From: Chrysemys picta bellii
Lineage: Eukaryota > Chordata > Testudines > Emydidae
NCBI RefSeq assembly: GCF_011386835.1
Contig: NW_027052960.1
Span: forward strand, 1 to 64,000
Reading direction: 5' to 3'
DNA: 64,000 nt
Part shown: positions 9,650 to 19,618 of the stretch, piece after piece
Layout of the letters: the number at the start of each line of letters is the position of its first letter
How positions within the stretch are numbered: position 1 is the first letter of the stretch
Notes under the pieces: generated by a model
Databases searched by the model: none
Told to the model about the DNA's origin: nothing
Seen by the model: only the letters and a program-made list of their open reading frames with translations
Translations under genes and position numbers: made by a program

Positions 9650-12600
9650 ATGGCTGAGCAAAGAGCATATGAGGGACTTGGCAAAAAAGCCCTGGAAAAT
9701 TTGTGTTCAGAAAAGAGGATAAGCTTTAGAAAGAAAGCTACAAAGGAAGAACTGAGAAATCTGTTAATAGCCAGTGATCAGGGGGCAAGAGCACAGCCCT
9801 TACCTGAGGCTGCAGAAGATGCAGAAAAAATTAGGATGCAAAAGGCGACGAGTAAACTGCAATTTGAGCATGAACAGAAGCTAGCAGATCTTCGATTGCT
9901 GGAGAAGCAAAAAATAGCAGAGTTAGAAAGAGAGAGAGAGAAAGAAGCCGATCAAAGAAAGAAGGAGGCTGATGAGAGAGAAGAGAGAGCTCGTAAGGGG
10001 CGTCTAGAGCTGCTCATTGCTGAACAGGAGACTGCCAGACTTCAGCTCCAAGTAATGGAAGAGCGGAGAAAGTCATCCCCACCTGGTACTCCACTTCCCC
10101 CCCGCCATGAGAAAAACTGGGAAAGGATGTGTCCCATTTACAACGATACTGAGGATATAGAGGAGTTTTTGTCTACCTTTGAACGCCTCTGCAATCTGTA
10201 CCAGATCCCTGAGGGTCAGCGAATGCCTGTCCTGCTGACCAGACTGACTGGAAAAGCCAGGGAGGTGTTTAATGACTTGGGGGAACAAGAAGCCTTAGAT
10301 TATGAGCGGTTTAAGGATTCGGTGTTAAGGCGGTTCAAGGTTACTCCTGAATCTTACAGAGTTAAGTTTAGAGAGTTTAAAATGTCTAAGGATTGTACTT
10401 TTGTAGAATGTGCTCATAAGCTGATGGGTTTTGTTAAAAAGTGGGTTGTGGGAGCCAAGGCGCATGGGAGTTTTGAAAAACTGCTGGATTTAATAACTTT
10501 GGAACAGTTCTTAGACATTGTGCCTGACAATGTGAGAGCAGCTGTGTGTGACAGGGACCCTGAGTCAGTCCTACGGGCAGCAGAGATTGCGGATGCCCAT
10601 ACCCAAAACAGGGCTCGAGAAGGGTGTAAAACCCCGGGGAAAAGTAATCACCATTCTCCCCAGTTCAAGAGGAGGGAAGGATTTAAAAATAAACCCGACT
10701 CTTCTAAAGGAGTTCAAGGGGGCCTGGAGGGTAGGAACTCACATCCCAGGACGGAACAGGTTACATGCTATCACTGTGGTATCCTGGGCCACATGAGACC
10801 AGACTGCCCGACACTGAAGGGCAACCCAAAACCAGCAACCCCAAATGCCACGGCAAATGCTAACCCTGTTGTTGTAAACTCACAGGCAAGCCACACAGAG
10901 CCCAGCATTGGTGCCCTGTGTGCAAATGCTGTTTCTGTGGTCTCGGAAGAATTTGACCTTAAAACTCACATTAAAGTTAAATATGGGGGAAATAACGCAG
11001 AGTTTATTAGCAGTGCAGAAGTGAATGGAGAAAGGTGTATGGCATGGAGGGACACCGCAGCAGATATTACTCTGGTTAAAGCAAGTCTGGTCCGGAAGGA
11101 AGATTATTTGCCAGGTGAAGATCTAACTGTTGTAGCCTTATCTAAGTATTTTGTCAGGGTGCCTTTGGCTAAAATCCACCTGAAATGGAAGGGATTGGAG
11201 GGCACCATGGTTGTGGGAGTAAAAGACATAATCCCTAAGGATATTATGATTGGAAATGATATTAAAGCTATGGTCAGTCAAGTTAATACAAACCAAGCAC
11301 AAGAGAGGATTGATCCTAAGGTTGTGCCTATGGAGGGTTTCTCCAAAAGTTTGTCCTTGGAAAGTAGCTGTTTGGCTGTGAATGAAGTTTCTGAATGTCC
11401 ATCTAATGTCTCAGAAGTAAATCTGGAATTAGATCAAGCGAAGGGAGAGGAGAACAAGGAGATTTTGGATGAGTCTAGGCAGTCTTGTGAACTGATGGCT
11501 TTATCTAGTCAGCAGTTTGGGAAGGCAAGGAGAGTGGAAGATGAGTGTCCCTATACCTTATCTGTTTCCTGTGCGAAGAATAGCGACAGTGAAGGAAATG
11601 TGCCTGTGTCGGTCAGGGGTATTGACTTGCCTATGGAGGAAGCTACCCCAGTCTCCAAGCAGTTGTCTGTGAACAGCCCGGTTTGCTGGGACAAGGGAAA
11701 TGAAATCCCAAACAGTATATCTAGTAAAGAAAAATGCGTCTCCAACTCTTTTTTGTCTGTGGAGCAGACAGAAGGTGCCTTTCGGCCTGTGATGGTTGAG
11801 AGTAATTTAGTTGTCTCAGAGTTGATTCTGGATTCAACTAAAGCCCAGGAAGGGAATGGTCCTAAGTTTGCATCTGCTGGGGAGAATGGCACCGTAACTA
11901 GGTTGCATCCAGTTAGTGTCTTAGCAAAATCCCAGAGACCAGAAAATTCTGGTGCTTGTATTTTGCCTGTTGCTCATGTGTGGTTGGAGAAGGGTGTAAC
12001 AACTCTGTCTGATCAGGGTGATACCCTAGCCAGGGCACAAGGAGAGCGGAAAGGTAATTTGGTTGTGGTACCTACGGACAGTTTAACAACTTGTAGCAAA
12101 AAGGAAAAAATTCCTAAGCTTGTGTGTGGCAAAGAGAAGGGAAGTATTTCTAACCTTGTATCTAGGAAGTCTATGGGTTCACCTGAAAGGGGATTGTGTA
12201 GAGATCTGCCTGATGGGCCAGAGGTGATCCTGAATGTAAGTAAGACCCAGACAGAGTCTGTTGTTGCTCAGGAAAGTGTGCCTTTAGAGCAAGCCCTAGG
12301 TGAAGAGGGTAAGGGCAGAATTTCTGTGAGGGGTGATTTGCTGCTTATAAAAGCTCCTGGAGAAAGGAATCCTCATGGTACTCGGTGCAAGCAGTTCCCT
12401 GCCACTGAAGGGTGTGAGAGTGATTTAATCAAGGAAGTTTCAGTTCCCAGCGGCCAAAAATTGTCTGTTGTGAAGGGATCCACTAACTTTCCTTGTAAAA
12501 GATCCAGTGTGGGTAGCTTTGAGAAGGTCTCAGAGGAAGTAAAAGTTGTTAAGGGATTGAGGCAGCCCTATAACCGAGTGGCTGTGTGGGGCCAACTTGT

Positions 12601-13072
12601 TGGGGAGACAATGGTGTTGGAACAGGAATGTCTCCTTTCTGATTCTTTAAATGAGCAGTTTGTGCTTCAGGGTTTGAGGACAGATTTGGTTACTGATGTG
12701 TCAGAGCAGAGCAGTTTTATGGCTAAATGCTTGAGGATGCGGGGGAGAGCAAGCAAACTCTCACCCGCAGACTCTTTGGATTTGTGTGGTATCTCTTTAA
12801 GGCAGAGTCCAGCCTTGGAAATTATAGCAGTTAAGGATATGAAAACTGGTGGACTGGCTCTGGTCTGGGGTAGTGCAAATTACTTGCCTGGCTGGGAAAG
12901 GGAGGACTTGCTAATAGCTGTTAGCACAGAGGGCCCACCCCATCAGCCAGTAAATTCTGTTAAGCAAGAGAAATCAGGGTTTGATTCTGCAGGACAAGGA
13001 GGAAAGAGAAAACTGAATTTTGCAAAGGGAAGCCACAGGTGTGACAATGCGGTTCTGGCGGAACCCAACTGA
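9650..13072 (+). CDS. Element B1 gag-protease-spacer polyprotein (uninterrupted)
   Basis: The frame has 1140 codons. Residues about 10-45 are SAP-like (ALENLCSEKR...TKEELRNLLIA). Residues about 60-150 are a charged coiled coil. Capsid starts near 160 and contains a SCAN-like part from about 232 to 315 (TPESYRVKF, LITLEQFL). A CCHC knuckle (CYHCGILGHMRPDC) lies at about 373-386. The retropepsin-like site reads DTAAD near 467 instead of DTGA/DSGA, and a later IMIGNDI motif sits near 532. Residues about 540-1130 form a long Ser/Val/Glu-rich spacer with no domain I know, where RT would normally follow. The frame leaves the element at 13039 and ends inside B2's LTR, so its last ~11 codons are foreign. 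The ATG matches the start in B2. Confidence 0.85.
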   Translation: MAEQRAYEGLGKKALENLCSEKRISFRKKATKEELRNLLIASDQGARAQPLPEAAEDAEKIRMQKATSKLQFEHEQKLADLRLLEKQKIAELEREREKEADQRKKEADEREERARKGRLELLIAEQETARLQLQVMEERRKSSPPGTPLPPRHEKNWERMCPIYNDTEDIEEFLSTFERLCNLYQIPEGQRMPVLLTRLTGKAREVFNDLGEQEALDYERFKDSVLRRFKVTPESYRVKFREFKMSKDCTFVECAHKLMGFVKKWVVGAKAHGSFEKLLDLITLEQFLDIVPDNVRAAVCDRDPESVLRAAEIADAHTQNRAREGCKTPGKSNHHSPQFKRREGFKNKPDSSKGVQGGLEGRNSHPRTEQVTCYHCGILGHMRPDCPTLKGNPKPATPNATANANPVVVNSQASHTEPSIGALCANAVSVVSEEFDLKTHIKVKYGGNNAEFISSAEVNGERCMAWRDTAADITLVKASLVRKEDYLPGEDLTVVALSKYFVRVPLAKIHLKWKGLEGTMVVGVKDIIPKDIMIGNDIKAMVSQVNTNQAQERIDPKVVPMEGFSKSLSLESSCLAVNEVSECPSNVSEVNLELDQAKGEENKEILDESRQSCELMALSSQQFGKARRVEDECPYTLSVSCAKNSDSEGNVPVSVRGIDLPMEEATPVSKQLSVNSPVCWDKGNEIPNSISSKEKCVSNSFLSVEQTEGAFRPVMVESNLVVSELILDSTKAQEGNGPKFASAGENGTVTRLHPVSVLAKSQRPENSGACILPVAHVWLEKGVTTLSDQGDTLARAQGERKGNLVVVPTDSLTTCSKKEKIPKLVCGKEKGSISNLVSRKSMGSPERGLCRDLPDGPEVILNVSKTQTESVVAQESVPLEQALGEEGKGRISVRGDLLLIKAPGERNPHGTRCKQFPATEGCESDLIKEVSVPSGQKLSVVKGSTNFPCKRSSVGSFEKVSEEVKVVKGLRQPYNRVAVWGQLVGETMVLEQECLLSDSLNEQFVLQGLRTDLVTDVSEQSSFMAKCLRMRGRASKLSPADSLDLCGISLRQSPALEIIAVKDMKTGGLALVWGSANYLPGWEREDLLIAVSTEGPPHQPVNSVKQEKSGFDSAGQGGKRKLNFAKGSHRCDNAVLAEPN

Positions 13073-14120
13073 GAGTGCCAACTCAGGACAAATTGCTCAA
13101 ATAGGGCAGTTACAGCCCAAGGCTGGGGTTTTTCCACCTCTAAGGCAAACCAAACCAGCCAGACTAAGAGGACTTCAGTCTCACCCCACTGGCTAACTGC
13201 AAGTCTCACAAGCAATCTCCTTAGATACTCCAGTTTCCCAGTATTACCACCAGTACCACTCGTTATGGGGATAAATGGTTATGAAAACCAATACCCCAGT
13301 AAAAGAAAAAGGTTCTCCTGATCCCAAAGGACCAAGCCCCAGACCCAGGTCAATATACAAATCAGATCTTACCCACAAATCACGCTGTTGCCGATCCTTT
13401 AGAATCTAAAATCTAAAGGTTTATTCATAAAAGGAAAAAGATAGAGATGGGAGTTAGAATTGGTTAAATGGAATCAATTACATACAGTAATGGCAAAGTT
13501 CTTGGTTCAGGCTTGCAGCTGCGATGGAATAAACTGCAGGTTCAGATCAAGTCTCTGGAATACATCCCCCGCTGGGATGGGTCCTCAGTCCTTTGTTCAA
13601 AGCTTCAGCTTGTAGCAAAGTTCCTCCAGAGGTAAGAAGCAGGATTGAAGACAAGATGGAGATCAGGCATCAGCCTTATATAGTCTTTTCCAGGTGTAAG
13701 ATCACCTCTTTGTTCTTACTGTGGAAAATTACAGCAACATGGAGTCTGGAGTCACATGGGCCAGTCCCTGCAAACTTTGCTGAGGTACAAGGCGTATCTG
13801 CCTTCTCTCAATGGGTCCATTGTATAGCTGATGGTCCTTAATGGGCCATCAAGCAGGCTAGGCAGAGCTAATCTCAGCTTGTCTGGGATGTCACCCAGAA
13901 GCATAGCATAAGTTTGCCATACAGACAGTATAGAGCCAATATTCATAACTTCAACTACAAAACTGATACACACATCTAGACAGCATAATCATAACCAGTA
14001 AACCATAACCTTGTCCTAGACACCCCATTTGACCCCCTTTATACAAGATTTGGGTGCCACTACAGGACCTTGGTTGCAACAATGATCTATATGGTCCCAG
14101 TTTATGTCAATAACGTCACA
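13040..14120 (-). repeat. Element B2 3' LTR
   Basis: This 1081-bp LTR in minus orientation reads TGTGACAATGC...AACGTCACA on the plus strand. It directly follows X. X's open frame runs about 35 codons into it before stopping at 14016. Confidence 0.9.
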
Positions 14121-17100
14121 CCCCCAACGCAAAATTGATGCAGGAAGGGATGACACAAACATCACTGACTGCATCCCAAGAGCTCCCCATCCTGGGTTCT
14201 GTCTCACTACAGCTAGTATTGGGTTAGAAGCCGTACCAGTGTATAACAGAAATGGTTCATCAAAGTCATGTTCAATAACATGATTGAACCTCTTTACAAA
14301 CTCAAGGTAACACTTAGTTAGAACAATAGTGGATTGGATCTGCTCTGGCAGCATGGTTCCTGTATGTGCCATGTGATCTTGCCAAGAGCTAAAGAAAACT
14401 GCTACTTTATCCATACAAGCTCGGGCCAATGTTTGGAACCCAATTAACATCGAATAAATGCAGATATTAATGTTCTTCATAGTCCAGGAATCTTGGCATT
14501 CAGCCATGAAAGCAATATGGTAGTGTGCCTCAGTCTTCCTTTTCATACAGCACATTAGGTCTGGAATGTCCTCTCCCCTGTGAAAAGTTCCCATATTGTT
14601 TATATGCATTGCCTGTGAAACCCCAGTGTAACAAGGCCTTTTAACATAAAGTGTGTTCTCATGTATTCCTTTTAACATGTCCAAGGGATTCTCCAAAAGA
14701 TTAGGCACATTGTATATTTTTACCGTTTGTGGCAATAGCAACACATTCATTACAAAATTTAGCAATAACAACAAGTTCATTGCAAGTGTCCATCTACAGT
14801 CATGTTTGTCATGCCACCCCTTTGGCTCAATACCATTGGAGTTTGGGCATTTTAGGGTTAACCTGCGGCTTCCCTTTGCAAAATTCAGTTTTCTCTTTCC
14901 TCCTTGTCCTGCAGGATCAAACCCTGATTTCTCTTGCTTAACAGAATTCACTGGCTGATGGGGTGGGCCCTCTTTGCTAACAGCTATTAGCAAGTCCTTC
15001 CTTTCCCAGCCAGGCAAGTAATTTGCACTACCCCAGACCAGAGCCAGTCCACCAGTTTTCATATTCGTACCTGCTATCATCTCCAAGGCTGGACTCTGTC
15101 TTAAAGAGATACCACACAAATCCAAAGAGTCTGCGGGTGAGAGTTTGCTTCCTCTCCCCCGCATCCTCAAGCATTTAGCCATAAAACTGCTCTGCTCTGA
15201 CACATCAGTAACCAAATCTGTCCTCAAACCCTGAAGCACAAACTGCTCATTTAAAGAATCAGAAAGGAGACATTCCTGTTCCAACACCATTGTCTCCCCA
15301 ACAAGTTGGCCCCACACAGCCACTCGGTTATAGGGCTGCCTCAATCCCTTAACAACTTTTACTTCCTCTGAGACCTTCTCAAAGCTACCCACACTGGATC
15401 TTTTACAAGGAAAGTTAGTGGATCCCTTCACAACAGACAATTTTTGGCTGCTAGGAACTGAAACTTCCTTGATTAAATCACTCTCACACCCTTCAATTGC
15501 AGGGAACTGCTTGCACCGAGTACCATGAGGATTCCTTTCTCCAGGAGCTTTTCTAAGCAGCAATTCACCCCTCACAGAAATTCTGCCCTTACCCTCTTCA
15601 CCTAGGGCTTGCTCTAAAGGCACACTTTCCTGAGCAACAACAGACTCTGTCTGGATCTTACTTACATTCAGGATCACCTTTGGCCCATCAGGCAGATCTC
15701 TACACAATCCCCTTTCAGGCGAACCCATAGACTTCCTAGATAAAAGGTTAGAAATACTTCCCTTCTCTTTGCCACACACAAGCTTAGGAATTTTTTCCTT
15801 TTTGCTACAAGTTGTTAAACTGTCCGTAGGTAACACAACCAAATTACCTTTCTGCTCTCCTTGTGCCCTGGCTAGGGTATCACCCTGATCAGACAGAGTT
15901 GTTACACCCTTCTCCAACCACACATGAGCAACAGGCAAAATACAAGCACCAGAACTGTTTGGTCTCTGGGATTTTGCTAAGACACTAACTGGATGCAACC
16001 TAGTTATGGGGCCATTCTCCCCAGCAGATGCAAACTTAGGACCATTCCCTTCCTGGGCTTTGGTTGAATCCAGAACCAACTCTGAGACAACTAAATTACT
16101 CTCAACCATCACAGACCGAAAGGCACCTTCTGTCTGCTCCACAGACAAAAAAGAGTTGGAGATGCATTTTCCTTTACTAGACATACTGTTTGGGATTTCA
16201 TTTCCCTTGTCCCAGCACACCGGGCTGTTCACAGACAACTGCTTGGAGACTGGGGTAGCTTCCTCCATAGGCAAGTCAATACCCCTGACAGACACAGGCA
16301 CATTTCCTCCACTGTCACTATTCTTCGCACAGGAAACAGATAAGGTATAGGGACACTCATCTTCCACTCTCCTTGCCTTCCCAAACTGCTGACTAGATAA
16401 AGCCATCAGCTCACAAGACTGCCTAGGCTCATCCAAAATCTCCTTGTTCTCCTCTCCCTTCGCTTGATCTAATTCCAGATTTACTTCTGAGACATTAGAT
16501 AGACATTCAGAAACTTCATTCACAGCCAAACAGCTACTTTCCAAGGACAAACTTTTGGAGAAACCCTCCATAGGCACAACCTTAGGATCAATCCTCTCTT
16601 GTGCCTGGTTTGTATTAACTTGACTGACCATAGCTTTAATATCATTTCCAATCATAATATCCTTAGGGATTATGTCTTTTACTCCCACCACCATGGTGCC
16701 CTCCAATCCCTTCCATTTCAGGTGGATTTTAGCCAAAGGCACCCTGACAAAATACTTAGATAAGGCTACAACAGTTAGATCTTCACCTGGCAAATAATCT
16801 TCCTTCCGGACCAGACTTGCTTTAACCAGAGTAATATCTGCTGCGGTGTCCCTCCATGCCATACACCTCACTCCATTCACTTCTGCACTGCTAATAAACT
16901 CTGCATTATTTCCCCCATATTTAGCTTTAATGTGAGTTTTAAGGTCAAATTCTTCCGAGACCACAGAAACAGCATTTGCACACAGGGCACCAATGCTGGG
17001 CTCTGTGTGGCTTGCCTGTGAGTTTACAACAACAGGGTTAGCATTGGCCGTGGCATTTGGGGTTGCTGGTTTTGGGTTGCCCTTCAGTGTCGGGCAGTCT

Positions 17101-17519
17101 GGTCTCATGTGGCCCAGGATACCACAGTGATAGCATGTAACCTGTTCCGTCCTGGGATGTGAGTTCCTACCCTCCGGGCCCCCTTGAACTCCTTTAGAAG
17201 AGTCAGGTTTATTTTTAAATCCTTCCCTCCTCTTGAACTGGGGAGAATGGTGATCAGTTTTCCCCGGGGTTTTACACCCTTCTCGAGCCCTGTTTTGGGT
17301 ATGGGCATCCGCAATCTCTGCTGCCCGTAGGACTGACTCAGGGTCCCTGTCACACACAGCTGCTCTCACATTGTCAGGCACAATGTCTAAGAACTGTTCC
17401 AAAGTTATTAAATCCAGCAGTTTTTCAAAACTCCCATGAACCTTGGCTCCCATAACCCACTTTTTAACAAAACCCATCAGCTTATGAGCACATTCTACAA
17501 AAGTACAATCCTTAGGCAT
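14016..17519 (-). CDS. Element B2 gag-protease-spacer-X frame
   Basis: The frame has 1167 codons. It enters in the capsid just after a frameshift, then shows the SCAN-like helices, the CCHC knuckle, the DTAAD protease-like site, the IMIGNDI motif and the long spacer. It passes without a stop into domain X, which begins around the Met at 14780. X has an N-terminal hydrophobic stretch (MNLLLLLNFVMNVLLL) and then a ~200-residue region with scattered Cys, running into the LTR. The protein is thus designed as one polyprotein with X at its C-terminus. No N-glycosylation sequon is visible in X, which argues against a normal envelope glycoprotein. The start at 17519 is the first Met after the break, not the true start. 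Confidence 0.85.
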   Translation of the reverse strand: MPKDCTFVECAHKLMGFVKKWVMGAKVHGSFEKLLDLITLEQFLDIVPDNVRAAVCDRDPESVLRAAEIADAHTQNRAREGCKTPGKTDHHSPQFKRREGFKNKPDSSKGVQGGPEGRNSHPRTEQVTCYHCGILGHMRPDCPTLKGNPKPATPNATANANPVVVNSQASHTEPSIGALCANAVSVVSEEFDLKTHIKAKYGGNNAEFISSAEVNGVRCMAWRDTAADITLVKASLVRKEDYLPGEDLTVVALSKYFVRVPLAKIHLKWKGLEGTMVVGVKDIIPKDIMIGNDIKAMVSQVNTNQAQERIDPKVVPMEGFSKSLSLESSCLAVNEVSECLSNVSEVNLELDQAKGEENKEILDEPRQSCELMALSSQQFGKARRVEDECPYTLSVSCAKNSDSGGNVPVSVRGIDLPMEEATPVSKQLSVNSPVCWDKGNEIPNSMSSKGKCISNSFLSVEQTEGAFRSVMVESNLVVSELVLDSTKAQEGNGPKFASAGENGPITRLHPVSVLAKSQRPNSSGACILPVAHVWLEKGVTTLSDQGDTLARAQGEQKGNLVVLPTDSLTTCSKKEKIPKLVCGKEKGSISNLLSRKSMGSPERGLCRDLPDGPKVILNVSKIQTESVVAQESVPLEQALGEEGKGRISVRGELLLRKAPGERNPHGTRCKQFPAIEGCESDLIKEVSVPSSQKLSVVKGSTNFPCKRSSVGSFEKVSEEVKVVKGLRQPYNRVAVWGQLVGETMVLEQECLLSDSLNEQFVLQGLRTDLVTDVSEQSSFMAKCLRMRGRGSKLSPADSLDLCGISLRQSPALEMIAGTNMKTGGLALVWGSANYLPGWERKDLLIAVSKEGPPHQPVNSVKQEKSGFDPAGQGGKRKLNFAKGSRRLTLKCPNSNGIEPKGWHDKHDCRWTLAMNLLLLLNFVMNVLLLPQTVKIYNVPNLLENPLDMLKGIHENTLYVKRPCYTGVSQAMHINNMGTFHRGEDIPDLMCCMKRKTEAHYHIAFMAECQDSWTMKNINICIYSMLIGFQTLARACMDKVAVFFSSWQDHMAHTGTMLPEQIQSTIVLTKCYLEFVKRFNHVIEHDFDEPFLLYTGTASNPILAVVRQNPGWGALGMQSVMFVSSLPASILRWGCDVIDINWDHIDHCCNQGPVVAPKSCIKGVKWGV

Positions 17520-18337
17520 TTTTAAACTCTCTAAACTTAACTCTGTAAGATTCAGGAGTAACCTTGAATCGCCTTAACACAGAATCCTTAAACCGCTCAT
17601 AATTTAATGCTTCTTGTTCCCCCAAGTCATTAAACACCTCCCTGGCTTTTCCAGTCAGTCTGGTTAGCAGGACAGGCATTCGCTGACCCTCAGGGATCTG
17701 GTACAGATTGCAGAGGCGTTCAAAGGTAGACAAAAACTCCTCTATATCCTCAGTATCATTGTAAATGGGACACATCCTTTCCCAGTTTTTCTCATGGCGG
17801 GGGGGGAAGTGGAGTACCAGGTGGGGATGACTTTCTCCGCTCTTCCATTACTTGGAGCTGAAGTCTGGCCGTCTCCTGTTCCATCCTGTGAGTCTCCTGC
17901 TCAGCAGCGAGCAGCTCTAGACGCCCCTTACGGGCTCTCTCTTCTCTCTCATCAGCCTCCTTCTTTCTTTGATCAGCTTCTTTCTCTCTCTCAGCAGCCT
18001 CTTTCTCTCTCTCAGCAGCCTCTTTCTCTCTCTCGGCAGCCTCTTTCTCTCTCTCTCTTTCTAACTCTGCTATTTTGTGCTTCTCCAGCAATCGAAGATC
18101 TGCTAGCTTCTGTTCATGCTCAAATTGCAGTTTACTTGTCACCCTTTGCATCCTAATTTTTTCTGCCTCTTCTGCAGCCTCAGGTAAGGGCTGTGCTCTT
18201 GCCCCCTGATCACTGGCTATTAACAGATTTCTCAGTTCTTCCTTTGTAGCTTTCTTTCTAAAGCATATCCTCTTTTCTGAACACAAATTTTCCAGGGCTT
18301 TTTTCCCAAGTCCCTCATATGCTCTTTGCTCAGCCAT
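17512..18337 (-). pseudogene. Element B2 gag N-terminus, broken into two frames
   Basis: 18337-17792 gives the SAP-like region and coiled coil, expanded relative to B1 by extra EREKEAAE-type heptad repeats. It shifts at a run of eight C (seven in B1) near 17805. 17775-17512 gives the first part of capsid and shifts at a run of five A (four in B1) near 17520. Both breaks are single-base homopolymer gains. Copy 2 carries the right-hand part of this gene only beyond the window end, so the breaks cannot be compared there. Confidence 0.8.
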
Positions 18338-18450
18338 TGCAGCAGCTCTTTAACCAACTCTCAATCCCAAAATTCAAATTTGGACAGCGTGGGGTTCTGA
18401 CCCAAAGCTTAATTGACCTGGTTCTGTGGATCCAAGCACGACTACGCCAC

Positions 18451-19532
18451 TGTGACAATGCGGTTCTGGCGGAACCCAACTGAGAGTGCCAACTCAGGAC
18501 AAATTGCTCAAATAGGGCAGTTACAGCCCAAGGCTGGGGTTTTTTCCACCTCTAAGGCAAACCAAACCAGCCAGACTAAGAGGACTTCAGTCTCACCCCA
18601 CTGGCTAACTGCAAGTCTCACAAGCAATCTCCTTAGATACTCCAGTTTCCCAGTATTACCACCAGTACCACTCGTTATGGGGATAAATGGTTATGAAAAC
18701 CAATACCCCAGTAAAAGAAAAAGGTTCTCCTGATCCCAAAGGACCAAGCCCCAGACCCAGGTCAATATACAAATCAGATCTTACCCACAAATCACGCTGT
18801 TGCCGATCCTTTAGAATCTAAAATCTAAAGGTTTATTCATAAAAGGAAGAAGATAGAGATGAGAGTTAGAATTGGTTAAATGGAATCAATTACATACAGT
18901 AATGGCACAGTTCTTGGTTCAGGCTTGCAGCAGCGATAGAATAAACTGCAGGTTCAGATCAAGTCTCTGGAATACATCCCCCGCTGGGATGGGTCCTCAG
19001 TCCTTTGTTCAAAGCTTCAGCTTGTAGCAAAGTTCCTCCAGAGGTAAGAAGCAGGATTGAAGACAAGATGGAGATGAGGCATCAGCCTTATATAGTCTTT
19101 TCCAGGTGTAAGAACACCTCTTTGTTCTTACTGTGGAGAATTACAGCAAAATGGAGTCTGGAGTCACATGGGCCAGTCCCCGCATACTTTGCTGAGGTAC
19201 AAGGCGTATCTGCCTTCTCTCAATGGGTCCATTGTATAGCTGATGGTCCTTAATGGGCCATCAAGCAGGCTCGGCAGAGCTAATCTCAGCTTGTCTGGGA
19301 TGTCACCCAGAAGCATAGCATAAGTTTGCCATACAGACAGTATAGAGCCAATATTCATAACTTCAACTACAAAACTGATACACACATCTAGACAGCATAA
19401 TCATAACCAGTAAACCATAACCTTGTCCTAGACACCCCATTTGACCCCCTTTATACAAGATTTGGGTGCCACTACAGGACCTTGGTTGCAACAATGATCT
19501 ATATGGTCCCAGTTTATGTCAATAACGTCACA
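18451..19532 (-). repeat. Element B2 5' LTR
   Basis: This 1082-bp LTR in minus orientation is a close match to 13040-14120, with few differences. B2 is younger than B1, as the nesting requires. The primer-binding site lies immediately to its left on the minus strand. Confidence 0.9.
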
Positions 19533-19618
19533 ACAGGTTAACTCTAAAATGCCCAAACTCCAATGGTATTGAGCCAAAGGGGTGGCATGACAACCATGAT
19601 TGCAGATGGACACTTGCA

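Larger units (their letters stand above)
1..17262. repeat. Copy 1 of a near-identical large duplicated block
   Basis: Base 1 corresponds to 46739 and the match runs without visible interruption to the window end at 64000. The offset is 46738 up to a poly-G run near 1945 and 46737 after it, so one G differs. Open frames, LTR edges, frameshifts and insertion points are the same in both copies. I saw only scattered single-base differences (for example 4191 g to t, 4548 c to t, 6543 g to a), plus one dense cluster at 12475-12663. Neither outer boundary is visible, because homology starts at the first base and reaches the last. A tandem unit of about 46.7 kb fits. A haplotype duplication in the assembly fits equally well. 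Confidence 0.95.
13040..19532 (-). mobile_element. Element B2: full pol-less LTR retrotransposon nested in B1
   Basis: This 6493-bp element is inverted relative to B1. Its LTRs are 13040-14120 and 18451-19532. The 5-bp target duplications acagg at 13035-13039 and 19533-19537 are perfect, so the insertion point in B1 is exact: between the gag-protease part and X. Internal order on the minus strand is primer-binding site, gag N-terminus, capsid, CCHC, protease-like domain, spacer and X, all within one intended frame. Two homopolymer frameshifts have since broken gag. There is no RT, RNase H or integrase. Confidence 0.93.
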
